12,883 bases of DNA from Acidobacteriaceae bacterium. Its GTDB lineage: Bacteria; Acidobacteriota; Terriglobia; Terriglobales; Acidobacteriaceae. The notes beneath the pieces were generated by a model that did no database searches, had not been told where the DNA came from, and was given only the letters and a program-made list of their open reading frames with translations. The translations under genes and the position numbers were made by a program. Below are positions 1-6,472 of this stretch, piece by piece (within the stretch, counting starts at the first letter, position 1; every line of letters begins with the position of its first letter). Location: NCBI GenBank assembly GCA_003164255.1, contig PLST01000408.1, forward strand, positions 7,233-20,115, read 5' to 3'.

Positions 1-1804
1 TGAGCCAGTAGACGCGGCCGGCGTTAGTGAAGCAGAGCAGATAGGCATGCGTGGAGTTGACGATGAGCTGGGAGACGAAGTCCTCTTCGCGGGTCTTCAT
101 GCCGGTACGGCCGGTGCCGCCGCGACGCTGGGAGCGATAGATGGAGATGGGCGTCCGTTTGAGGTAACCCTGGTGGCTGACGGTGACAGCGACCTGCTCA
201 TCGGCGATGAGGTCTTCAAGCTGGAGCTCGGCGCTTTCATCGACAATCTGGGTGCGGCGCGCGTCGCCATACTTGTCGCGCACTTCTTCAAGCTCGGCGA
301 CGATGACGGCGCGGAGCTTGGTTTCGCTGGCAAGGATGGACTCGTACTCGGCGATGCGCTCGCGGACCTGCTTGAGCTCTGTGAGCAGTTCGTCGATGGA
401 GAGTTGGGTGAGGCGATAGAGCTGCAACTCGAGGATGGCGTCGATTTGGCGGAGGGTAAGGCCTTTCTCCTCGTTGGGCAGGCGCTTGCGGTCGAGCGTG
501 ATGACAATTTCGTTGCCCTTGCCCCAGGCGTAAAGATTTTCGCGGGCTTCAGCTCTTGAGCCCGATGCACGGATGATCTTGATGACCGTGTCGAGGTTGT
601 CGAGGGCAATCTGGAGGCCTTCCAAAATGTGCTCGCGCTCGCGCGCCTTGCGCAGCAAGAAGACGGTGCGGCGCTGGACGACGTCAACGCGATGGTCGAT
701 GAAGGCGCGGATGGCCTGATCGAGACCGAGCTCCCGAGGCTGACCGTTGAGCACAGCCAGGAAGATCATGGAGAAGCTTTCCTGCATCTGGGTGTGCTTG
801 TAGAGCTGGTTGAGCACGATCTCAGGCTGGGCGCCGCGCTTGAGCTCGATGACGATGCGCATGCCGTCGCGATCACTTTCGTCGCGCACGTCGCTGATTT
901 CGTCGATGATTTTTTCGTTAGTGAGCTCGGCGATGCGCTCGATGAGCTTTGACTTGTTGACCTGGTAGGGGATCTCGGTGACGATGATCGCCTGCTTCTC
1001 CTTGGTCAGGTTTTCAAGGGCGGTTTTGGCGCGCATGAGGAAGCGCCCGCGCCCGGTCTTGTAGGCCTGGGGTATGCCGCTTTTGCCGTAGAGGAAGCCG
1101 CCGGTGGGGAAGTCAGGACCGTGGACGTGTTTGAGGACTTCAGCAAGGCCGGCGTGGGGATCGTTGACGAGGGCGATGGCGGCGTTAACGATCTCAGTGA
1201 GATTGTGGGGCGGAATGTTGGTGGCCATACCGACGGCGATGCCGCTGGAACCGTTGACGATGAGGTTGGGAATGCGGGTGGGCAGTACCGTGGGCTCAAA
1301 GGTGGACTCGTCGTAATTGGGAACAAAGTCGACGGTCTCCATGTCGATGTCGGCGAGCAACTCGCCGGCGATGCGCGCCATGCGGCACTCGGTATAACGC
1401 ATGGCGGCGGGAGGATCACCGTCGACAGAGCCGAAGTTGCCCTGGCCGTCGACGAGCGGGTAGCGCAGGGAAAAGGGCTGGGCCATACGGACAAGCGTGT
1501 CGTAGATAGCGGAGTCGCCGTGGGGATGGTAGACACCCATGGCTTGGCCGACGACCTTTGCGCACTTGGTGTATTTCTTGTTGTGCTGGAGGCCCATCTC
1601 GCTGAGCGTGTAGAGGACGCGACGATGAACGGGCTTGAGTCCGTCTCGGGCATCGGGGAGCGCGCGCCCGATGATGACGCTCATCGAGTAGTCGAGATAG
1701 GAGCGGCGCATCTCCTCTTCGATGTTGATGGGAATCAGGTTCTGTCCGCCGTTTGGGGGCGTTCCGCCTTCGAGAGGGAGCTGAGGGTTCTGATCGTCTG
1801 CCAT
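1..1804 (-). CDS. gyrA: DNA gyrase subunit A, N-terminal 601 residues (3' end outside window)
   Basis: This is the catalytic breakage-reunion subunit of the type IIA topoisomerase that introduces negative supercoils with GyrB. Reading from the ATG at 1804, the protein begins MADDQNPQLPLEGG, a Pro/Gly-rich extension about 15 residues longer than E. coli GyrA. It then has the typical IPINIEEEMRRSYLDYSMSV opening. The catalytic tyrosine lies in AAMRYTECRMARIAGE and is Tyr137 (E. coli Tyr122). The quinolone-resistance region reads VYHPHGDSAIYD with Ser98 and Asp102 (E. coli Ser83 and Asp87), so both residues are wild type. A GyrA-box-like motif QRRGGTGRTG at residues 559-568 starts the C-terminal DNA-wrapping domain and separates GyrA from ParC; its usual Lys is Thr here. 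The frame stays open to the left edge, so the wrapping domain is cut. No clear Shine-Dalgarno precedes the ATG. gyrB is not adjacent. Confidence 0.97.
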   Translation of the reverse strand, partial: MADDQNPQLPLEGGTPPNGGQNLIPINIEEEMRRSYLDYSMSVIIGRALPDARDGLKPVHRRVLYTLSEMGLQHNKKYTKCAKVVGQAMGVYHPHGDSAIYDTLVRMAQPFSLRYPLVDGQGNFGSVDGDPPAAMRYTECRMARIAGELLADIDMETVDFVPNYDESTFEPTVLPTRIPNLIVNGSSGIAVGMATNIPPHNLTEIVNAAIALVNDPHAGLAEVLKHVHGPDFPTGGFLYGKSGIPQAYKTGRGRFLMRAKTALENLTKEKQAIIVTEIPYQVNKSKLIERIAELTNEKIIDEISDVRDESDRDGMRIVIELKRGAQPEIVLNQLYKHTQMQESFSMIFLAVLNGQPRELGLDQAIRAFIDHRVDVVQRRTVFLLRKAREREHILEGLQIALDNLDTVIKIIRASGSRAEARENLYAWGKGNEIVITLDRKRLPNEEKGLTLRQIDAILELQLYRLTQLSIDELLTELKQVRERIAEYESILASETKLRAVIVAELEEVRDKYGDARRTQIVDESAELQLEDLIADEQVAVTVSHQGYLKRTPISIYRSQRRGGTGRTGMKTREEDFVSQLIVNSTHAYLLCFTNAGRVYWL

Positions 1805-1881
1805 AGGGTTTTTCGGGGCTCAAAGGAGGGCGGCAAAAGTGGTCCGGAACGAGCAGGGCCGGGTCCGAGAGCTGTGGTTTC

Positions 1882-1911
1882 ATTTTACGCGTTCGAGGGG
1901 CTGATTAGCAA
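1882..1911 (-). promoter_or_regulatory. Candidate sigma-70-type promoter for gyrA
   Basis: On the minus strand a -35-like TTGCTA (1911-1906) is followed by an 18-nt spacer and a -10-like TAAAAT (1887-1882), five of six consensus bases. The start site would be near 1875, giving a leader of about 70 nt before the gyrA ATG. This is the best match in the 268-bp gap; it is a visual call only. Confidence 0.45.
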
Positions 1912-1924
1912 GGCTTGACTAAGG

Positions 1925-1940
1925 AAATAAGGCCTTATTT
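1925..1940. repeat. Perfect 16-bp AT-rich palindrome upstream of gyrA
   Basis: AAATAAGGCCTTATTT is exactly self-complementary over 16 bp. It is centred about 23 bp upstream of the proposed gyrA -35 hexamer. That position suits an activator site, an UP-like AT-rich element or a supercoiling-sensitive site. There is no U-tract and no gene ending here, so a terminator is unlikely. Confidence 0.6.
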
Positions 1941-2072
1941 ATCAATGTGTTATGAGAGGGATTTGGCGGCTCGTGGGGAGCGCAGGAAAACTGGGCAAAA
2001 TGGATGAATTCCGGACCCCTTTGGCGGGGTGTGGGGATACGATTTTGAGGCAGTTTTTGGTCTTGGGCGGGG

Positions 2073-3284
2073 CTAAAGAAGGCCGGGAAGACTGAGCAGA
2101 CAGAAGATGCATTGAAGCAGGACTATGGAACCGGCGGCGGCCATCGCGAGCCGACCGCGCGGACTTTCATATGCATCCGCGAACACTCCGCTCACAAATG
2201 TGGCGAGGAATGGCAACGCCCACAGCCACGGAGACGCCTGGGTTCCGGTGGTGACGAGGAGGAACAGGACGCATGCACAGAGGAGCGGAGCGGTGTTGCC
2301 GAAGTAGCGCGAGCGCCTGAGGCCGAGATAAAGCAGGAGCGAGGCAACGGTTGCGATGGTGATGCCTGCGTTGCTGAGGGAAGAGAAGAACCGCCAGGCC
2401 GGATCAAGCGAGAACCAGAGGAATCCGGCAGCGGAGCGGAAGACGTAACTGAAGGCGTCCGGCGAGAAGCCGTAGGAGACAAAGAGCAACACGAGCGCCC
2501 CCGCAGTCGCGATGAGCACGACGGGCAATGCCTGGCTCCTGTGCCCTTCAGCAATCCAGAGCATGAGTACGAAGCCGAGAAGAGCGGCCAACGGCAATGC
2601 GGCGATGTGCGAGGCAGCGGCTGCGCCGAAGAGCAGGGTGAGAAGCACAATGCGTGCCCGACTCTTGCGACGAGGTCCCTGCATGGCGTGAGCCACGCCG
2701 ATGCAGGTGTAGACGCCGCCGTAAACTCCGAGTGCGGCAAGCACCTCGGGGTTGGGAGCGACACATGTTTTGAGCACAGGGGGAGAAAAACAGTAGAGCG
2801 CGAGCGCCGTGTATCCGCCGAGGTTGCCGTAAAGCCGCCGCGTGACCCACCAGATGCAGCCGCCGAGAAGGACTCCCGCAAAGAGAAAGGGCAAACGGAG
2901 CAGCAAGAGGATGTGGGTCATCTGGTGGCGCAGTTCCCAGGTACTGATTTCGCCGACAGGGGCCTGCACGACGCGGTCTTCCGGTTTGCGGAAGGTATCG
3001 AGCGCGCGCTCGACGAGAAGATTCAAGGTGAGCGGGAGACCTGCGAGGCGGTAGGCAAGGATGCCGTCGTGAATGTTGCCACATGTGGTGTAATAGCCGG
3101 CGACGGCCGAGGGCCGCTCCCAGGTTTCGCGGCCGCAGCGCGCGTACTGATAGTCGCGATCAGTGAGTGTTTGGCGGCCGATAAGCCAAAAGCCCTGAAG
3201 GAGGAAGAGCGCAAGCAATCCGGCCGCGATACGCTGCGGCAGGTTGAAGCGGAAGCGGCGAAGGATTCCGAACCGGTGGGTCAT
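2073..3284 (-). CDS. Polytopic membrane protein, GT-C/PMT glycosyltransferase-like
   Basis: This 403-residue integral membrane protein is not one I can name. After a short basic N-terminus (MTHRFGILRRFRFNLPQR) there is one membrane span at about residues 18-36. A long, probably extracytoplasmic loop follows at about 37-122. A series of hydrophobic spans then runs to the C-terminus (about 125-147, 156-172, 212-245, 252-272, 303-322, 332-347, 353-370, 380-402). The first loop contains acidic residues near the membrane (TDRDYQYARCGRETW, residues 41-55). This layout is usual for GT-C enzymes such as protein or lipid glycosyltransferases that use polyprenyl-phosphate sugars. No decisive motif is present, so function is inferred from topology. 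The start could also be the GTG three bases upstream (3287); no strong Shine-Dalgarno decides. The gene is divergent from the GH43 gene, with about 95 bp between them, and is separated from gyrA by a 268-bp gap. Confidence 0.72.
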   Translation of the reverse strand: MTHRFGILRRFRFNLPQRIAAGLLALFLLQGFWLIGRQTLTDRDYQYARCGRETWERPSAVAGYYTTCGNIHDGILAYRLAGLPLTLNLLVERALDTFRKPEDRVVQAPVGEISTWELRHQMTHILLLLRLPFLFAGVLLGGCIWWVTRRLYGNLGGYTALALYCFSPPVLKTCVAPNPEVLAALGVYGGVYTCIGVAHAMQGPRRKSRARIVLLTLLFGAAAASHIAALPLAALLGFVLMLWIAEGHRSQALPVVLIATAGALVLLFVSYGFSPDAFSYVFRSAAGFLWFSLDPAWRFFSSLSNAGITIATVASLLLYLGLRRSRYFGNTAPLLCACVLFLLVTTGTQASPWLWALPFLATFVSGVFADAYESPRGRLAMAAAGSIVLLQCIFCLLSLPGLL

Positions 3285-3305
3285 CACGTCAGCGGGACAG
3301 ATTCC

Positions 3306-3311
3306 AGTCTA
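3306..3311 (-). promoter_or_regulatory. Possible -10 box of the membrane-protein gene
   Basis: TAGACT on the minus strand (3311-3306) fits the TANNCT form of the other -10 boxes in this window. It lies 21 nt before the ATG at 3284. No convincing -35 element is visible, so support is weak. Confidence 0.25.
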
Positions 3312-3340
3312 AATCGCCAGGGGTGGGTGGGCTCCGTTCC

Positions 3341-3370
3341 TTTACCTGTCGAATGCCTTGAGGCTACACT
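3341..3370 (+). promoter_or_regulatory. Candidate promoter of the GH43 gene, nearly leaderless
   Basis: A -35-like TTTACC (3341-3346), an 18-nt spacer and a -10-like TACACT (3365-3370, within GCTACACT) precede the ATG at 3380 by only 9 nt. The transcript should therefore begin at or within a few bases of that ATG. A GAGG at 3360-3363 could instead serve the alternative GTG start at 3371, but it would lie upstream of the predicted transcription start. Confidence 0.45.
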
Positions 3371-3379
3371 GTGCGGGCC

Positions 3380-4897
3380 ATGCTTACACGACGCAAATTT
3401 GTTTTGAATTCCGCTGCGCTTGCCTTTGCAACGCATGCACGCTTCGCGTTTCCAGAAAGCGAAGCCACCTATCGCAACCCCATCCTTGGCGGCGACCATC
3501 CTGATGGCAGCCCGATTCGGGTGGGGAACGATTTCTACCTTACCCACTCCAGCTTCAACTACGCCCCCGGACTTCTCATCTGGCACTCGACCGATCTCAT
3601 TAACTGGCGTCCCGTCGCCGCCGCGCTCAAGCGCTATTACGGCACCGTCTGGGCGCCCTACCTTTGCGAGTACCAGGGCCGCTTTTATCTTTATTTTCCG
3701 GCAGCGGGCAAACTCATGGTGATTCATGCCGACCACCCCACTGGTCCATGGAGCGAGCCTATCGATCTCGGCATCGACGCGATCGATCCCGCCCACATTG
3801 CGGAGAACGGTAGACGTTTTCTCTACATGGCCGGCGGAAGAATGGCTGAGCTTACGGCTGACGGTCTGGCCGTCAAGGTCCCTCCCCGCACCGTTCTCGA
3901 ACCGTGGCCGATACCCGCTTCGATACGGATGGAGTGTACCTGCCTGGAAGGCCCGAAGGTGATTGAGCACGACGGGTATTTTTACCTGAATGTGGCCGAG
4001 GGTGGCACGGCGGGTCCCGGTACAAGCCATGCGGTTGTGTCCGCTCGCAGCCGACATGCCGACGGCCCATGGGAGTTTTCTCCGTACAATCCCGTCGTCC
4101 ACACCGGCTCTCGTGACGACCGCTGGCTCTCGCTGGGACACGGCCGTCTCGTCGACACTCCGGATGGAAAGTGGTACATCACCGTCCATGCTTATGAGAA
4201 CGGATATCGTACCCTGGGCCGGCAACTGTTGCTGCTTCCCATCGAGTGGACGCAAGATCATTGGTTCCGCATCGCGAACGGCATCACCGCGGATTCAGCG
4301 ATCCCGATGCCGATTCCGGGCACAACGCAGCGGGATTTTCTCGATCCATCCGACGACTTCACCGAACCGAGTCTAGGCCTCCAATGGGGATTCTGGCAGG
4401 AGTTCGACCCCTCTCGCTTTACAACCGGAACTGGCGCGCTGAACCTCAAGGCGCGCGGCCAGTCTCTGATGGATACTTCTGTTCTGACGACGCCTGTCGG
4501 GGGTCACTCTTACACCATCGAGATCGATGTTCAAGTGGAACCGGGCTGCACGGCCGGTCTCCATCTGTTCTATGACCCCCAGCACTCGACGGGCATCACG
4601 ATCTCTCCGGAAGGCATCTCCGCCCGCAATGCCAATAACAGCGCCGGCTCCAACCGGGAAAAAGGCGCCGCCCGCGCCACACTCCGGATCGTCAATGACC
4701 ACCAGGAAATAGACTTCTACTACCGGCTGCCGGGGATGGAGTGGCGCCGGACCGAGGAGTCGGCGGAGATTTCGGGCATGGATCACAATGTTCTTGGAGG
4801 CTTCCTCGATGTGCGTCCTGCCGTCTCCGCATTCGGCTCGGGCAGTGCGACATTTCGGTCGTTTCGCTACTGGCCGGAAGTGAAGGCGCCGGCATAG
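3380..4897 (+). CDS. Tat-exported glycoside hydrolase family 43 (beta-xylosidase / alpha-L-arabinofuranosidase type)
   Basis: This 505-residue enzyme is predicted to cleave xylose- or arabinose-containing plant polysaccharides or oligosaccharides outside the cytoplasm. The N-terminus MLTRRKFVLNSAALAFA has the twin-arginine motif TRRKFVL followed by a hydrophobic stretch, so export by Tat is likely. The five-bladed beta-propeller follows. The three acidic catalytic residues of GH43 are recognisable: the general base Asp42 in GGDHPDGSP, the pKa-modulating Asp136 in DAIDPAHI, and the general acid Glu190 in CLEGPKVI. SLGHGRLVDTPDGKWY (about 252-267) is the usual conserved histidine region. From about residue 322 a beta-sandwich domain of the GH43 C-terminal type follows (DFTEPSLGLQWGFWQEFDPS). 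The ATG is preferred over the GTG at 3371 because it gives a normal Tat signal and fits the promoter spacing. Exact substrate cannot be read from the sequence. Confidence 0.93.
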   Translation: MLTRRKFVLNSAALAFATHARFAFPESEATYRNPILGGDHPDGSPIRVGNDFYLTHSSFNYAPGLLIWHSTDLINWRPVAAALKRYYGTVWAPYLCEYQGRFYLYFPAAGKLMVIHADHPTGPWSEPIDLGIDAIDPAHIAENGRRFLYMAGGRMAELTADGLAVKVPPRTVLEPWPIPASIRMECTCLEGPKVIEHDGYFYLNVAEGGTAGPGTSHAVVSARSRHADGPWEFSPYNPVVHTGSRDDRWLSLGHGRLVDTPDGKWYITVHAYENGYRTLGRQLLLLPIEWTQDHWFRIANGITADSAIPMPIPGTTQRDFLDPSDDFTEPSLGLQWGFWQEFDPSRFTTGTGALNLKARGQSLMDTSVLTTPVGGHSYTIEIDVQVEPGCTAGLHLFYDPQHSTGITISPEGISARNANNSAGSNREKGAARATLRIVNDHQEIDFYYRLPGMEWRRTEESAEISGMDHNVLGGFLDVRPAVSAFGSGSATFRSFRYWPEVKAPA

Positions 4898-4905
4898 CGA
4901 GATTG

Positions 4906-4914
4906 TGCTAACCT
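4906..4914 (+). promoter_or_regulatory. Extended -10 promoter element for the VOC gene
   Basis: TGCTAACCT has the TGN plus TANNNT form of an extended -10 element. It ends 19 nt before the ATG at 4934. Transcription would start near 4921, directly at the Shine-Dalgarno AAGGAG (4922-4927), which is 6 nt from the ATG. The gene may thus be expressed separately from GH43, whose stop is only 36 bp upstream. Confidence 0.4.
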
Positions 4915-4933
4915 ACCGCCCAAGGAGCGACCG

Positions 4934-5365
4934 ATGTCGACTTCGATTCCCAAGTTTGTTCTGAACTTCATCCAGGTGACGCCCTTCATGATTGTTGAGG
5001 ACCTGGAAAAAGCGCTGGCCTTCTTTGTCGATCTTCTCGACTTTGAAGTGCAATACCGCGTACACGACTACGCCTATGTGCAGCGGGAAACCGCCGGCTT
5101 CCGTATTTGGGAGCAAACCGGCAAGGACGCTGCTCCACCCGGCACCCGCCGCTTTGCCTACTACATTGATGTGCAGGACGTGGATCGTCTCTACGCAGAG
5201 CTAAAGCCGAAGCTCGACCTGTTACCTCCATGCGATGTGCATGGACCTGCGGACAAGCTCTATGGCCAACGCGAACTCCTGATCCTTGCTCCTGATGGCA
5301 ACCTGCTTGCCTTTGGTCACGCGATCGACAAGCGGTATTCGCCTGCCGGAGATTCGCGGATGTGA
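4934..5365 (+). CDS. VOC-family protein, bleomycin-resistance / glyoxalase-like
   Basis: This is a 143-residue single-module protein of the vicinal-oxygen-chelate fold. The paired beta-alpha-beta-beta-beta units are visible. The first runs from FIQVTPFMIVEDLEKALAFF (13-31) to FEVQYRV. The second runs from RFAYYIDVQDVDRLYAEL (73-90) to YGQRELLILAPDGNLLAFGH (110-129). The YGQRE...DPDGN-like ending is typical of bleomycin-binding-type VOC proteins. The usual metal-binding Glu near the C-terminus (NLIEFG-type) is Ala in NLLAFG, and the first-strand ligand position reads VTPF. A classical metal-dependent glyoxalase reaction is therefore doubtful, and a ligand-binding or sequestration role fits better. 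A strong Shine-Dalgarno AAGGAG sits 6 nt before the ATG. The gene lies 36 bp after GH43 on the same strand. Substrate is unknown. Confidence 0.88.
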   Translation: MSTSIPKFVLNFIQVTPFMIVEDLEKALAFFVDLLDFEVQYRVHDYAYVQRETAGFRIWEQTGKDAAPPGTRRFAYYIDVQDVDRLYAELKPKLDLLPPCDVHGPADKLYGQRELLILAPDGNLLAFGHAIDKRYSPAGDSRM

Positions 5366-5448
5366 TCAATGGGGCGTCAACCGAAATCTGAGTATTTAGG
5401 CAGATCGGCGGAGGGTCCATTGGGCTCGATCGGCGTTGCATGAGAAAG

Positions 5449-5457
5449 TGCTATTCT
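5449..5457 (+). promoter_or_regulatory. Extended -10 promoter element for the DUF488 operon
   Basis: TGCTATTCT has the extended -10 form and ends 19 nt before the ATG at 5477, the same distance as in the VOC gene. No good -35 hexamer is seen at 16-18 nt. A moderate Shine-Dalgarno AAGGG (5465-5469) lies between the predicted start site near 5464 and the ATG. Confidence 0.4.
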
Positions 5458-5476
5458 CGTTGGCAAGGGTTCGCGC

Positions 5477-6067
5477 ATGAGCAGCTTTTTCACCATCGGT
5501 CACTCCAACCATGCTGCTGACGTTTGGCTTGCCCTCCTTCGCCAACATAAGGTTGAGGTAGTGGTGGATACGCGTAGCTCTCCATATTCGAAGTATGTGC
5601 CGCAATTTGACAAGGAGCTGATGCAGAGCTCCTTGGAGGGTTCAGGGTTCCGCTACCTTTTTCTTGGCGCGGATTTGGGTGGCCGTCCGGCCAACCCAAA
5701 CTACTATGACGCCAAGGGCCGGGTGATTTATGGGAGGCTTTGTGAAGATGCCAAGTTCAAAGCAGCCATCACTCGCCTTGAAAACGGGATGGAGCGCTTT
5801 CGAGTCGCCCTGGTTTGCGGGGAAGAAAACCCTGCGCATTGCCACCGCCGCCTTCTGATTGGGCGTGTCCTTGTCGAGCGCGGTCATACAATGCTTCATA
5901 TTCGTGGCGACGGACGCCTGGAAACGGAAGAAGCCGTGACAGCCGAAGCGCGAAAGCCGCTGGTCGATGCCCAGCCAGCGCTGTTTGCGGAACTCGACGA
6001 GGACCAATGGAGATCTACAGCATCGGTTTTACCCAAAAAAGCGCCAGCGAGTTCTTCGGCACATTAA
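5477..6067 (+). CDS. DUF488 family protein, first of a tandem pair
   Basis: This 196-residue soluble protein belongs to DUF488, a family of unproven biochemical function. Visible family features are the N-terminal strand FFTIGHSN (4-11), the VVVDTRSSPYSKYVPQF segment (28-44) with the invariant-looking Asp31 and Arg33, GADLGGRP (64-71), and the C-terminal signature VCGEENPAHCHRRLL (113-127). That signature holds Cys114 and the Cys122-His123-Arg124 triplet. A region IRGDGRLET (142-150) follows, usual for the longer DUF488 type. The conserved Cys/His/Arg cluster suggests a catalytic or metal site; this is inference. The last ~20 residues (from about 177) are Ser/Ala-rich and are encoded inside the start of the next gene in another frame, so they are probably not a conserved part of the fold. 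It is the first gene of a likely three-gene operon with its own promoter. Confidence 0.9.
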   Translation: MSSFFTIGHSNHAADVWLALLRQHKVEVVVDTRSSPYSKYVPQFDKELMQSSLEGSGFRYLFLGADLGGRPANPNYYDAKGRVIYGRLCEDAKFKAAITRLENGMERFRVALVCGEENPAHCHRRLLIGRVLVERGHTMLHIRGDGRLETEEAVTAEARKPLVDAQPALFAELDEDQWRSTASVLPKKAPASSSAH

Positions 6068-6444
6068 AGGCTCACGGCATCGAGCGGCTTCTCGATGTGC
6101 GGTTGAATAACACTTCGCAACTCGCCGCATTTGCCAAGCAGGGCGACCTTGGCTACTTTCTGCGGGAGATTTGCGAGGCCGCCTATGAGCATGAACCCCT
6201 GCTCGCGCCAACGCAAGAGATCCTCGATGCATATAAGAAACGAAAAGGCAGTTGGGATGTCTACGAAGGCGCGTTTCTTGCCCTGATGCACGCCAGGAGC
6301 ATCGAGTCCAATATCAATAAAGAGAGCTTCGCGCGAAAGACTGTGCTTTTGTGTAGCGAGGCAACACCAGAACATTGTCATCGACGTCTGGTTCTCGAAT
6401 ATTTACAGAAGTGTTGGGAAGGAGTAGAAATTCATCATCTTTAA
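6007..6444 (+). CDS. DUF488 family protein, second of a tandem pair (short type)
   Basis: This 145-residue protein is a shorter, divergent DUF488 member. It shows the same order of motifs as its upstream neighbour: EIYSIGFTQKSASEFF (2-17), ERLLDVRLNN (26-35) with Asp30 and Arg32, and VLLCSEATPEHCHRRLVLEY (113-132) with Cys116 and Cys124-His125-Arg126. The GHSN of the first protein is GFTQ here, and the IRGDG segment is absent. I chose the ATG at 6007 because it opens directly into the first family strand and has GAGGA (5999-6003) just upstream; the frame is open further upstream but that part shows no family similarity. The first 61 nt overlap the end of the preceding gene in a different frame, which suggests translational coupling. 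The last third is AT-richer than its surroundings. It may act together with the first DUF488 protein as a heteromer. Confidence 0.88.
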   Translation: MEIYSIGFTQKSASEFFGTLKAHGIERLLDVRLNNTSQLAAFAKQGDLGYFLREICEAAYEHEPLLAPTQEILDAYKKRKGSWDVYEGAFLALMHARSIESNINKESFARKTVLLCSEATPEHCHRRLVLEYLQKCWEGVEIHHL

Positions 6445-6472
6445 TTTAGATTTCTAAAGCTGGTCTAACTTC

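Larger units (their letters stand above)
1805..2072. other. gyrA upstream intergenic region (268 bp)
   Basis: This is the longest gene-free stretch. It holds the proposed gyrA promoter (1882-1911), the 16-bp palindrome (1925-1940) and a weak inverted repeat ACCCC/GGGGT (2015-2019 and 2026-2030) without a T-run. I see no coding potential and no strong terminator for the membrane-protein gene that ends at 2073. Confidence 0.6.

Noticed and set aside
1121..1918. Plus-strand open frame (265 codons) opposite gyrA
   Set aside because: The minus-strand frame is unmistakable GyrA with the catalytic tyrosine. The antisense product is rich in Val/Asp/Gly, as expected from complementing GyrA codons.
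2015..2030. Inverted repeat ACCCC/GGGGT as a terminator of the membrane-protein gene
   Set aside because: The stem is only 5 bp and no T-run follows on the minus strand.
2112..3407. Long plus-strand open frame (431 codons) opposite the membrane-protein gene
   Set aside because: Its product is a highly charged, low-complexity sequence with no recognisable domain. The minus-strand frame has clear membrane spans. This is a GC-driven antisense shadow.
3284..4261. Minus-strand open frame (325 codons) opposite the GH43 gene
   Set aside because: The plus-strand frame contains all GH43 catalytic motifs; the antisense product has no recognisable features.
5403..5435. Direct repeat GATCGGCG (5403-5410 and 5428-5435) as an operator of the DUF488 operon
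   Set aside because: It is only 8 bp with 25-bp spacing, no symmetry and no known regulator; chance is likely.
5477..6444. The DUF488 pair as a classical toxin-antitoxin module or a broken single gene
   Set aside because: Both frames carry complete DUF488 motif sets with their own start signals. Neither resembles an antitoxin, and there is no sign of a frameshifted single domain.
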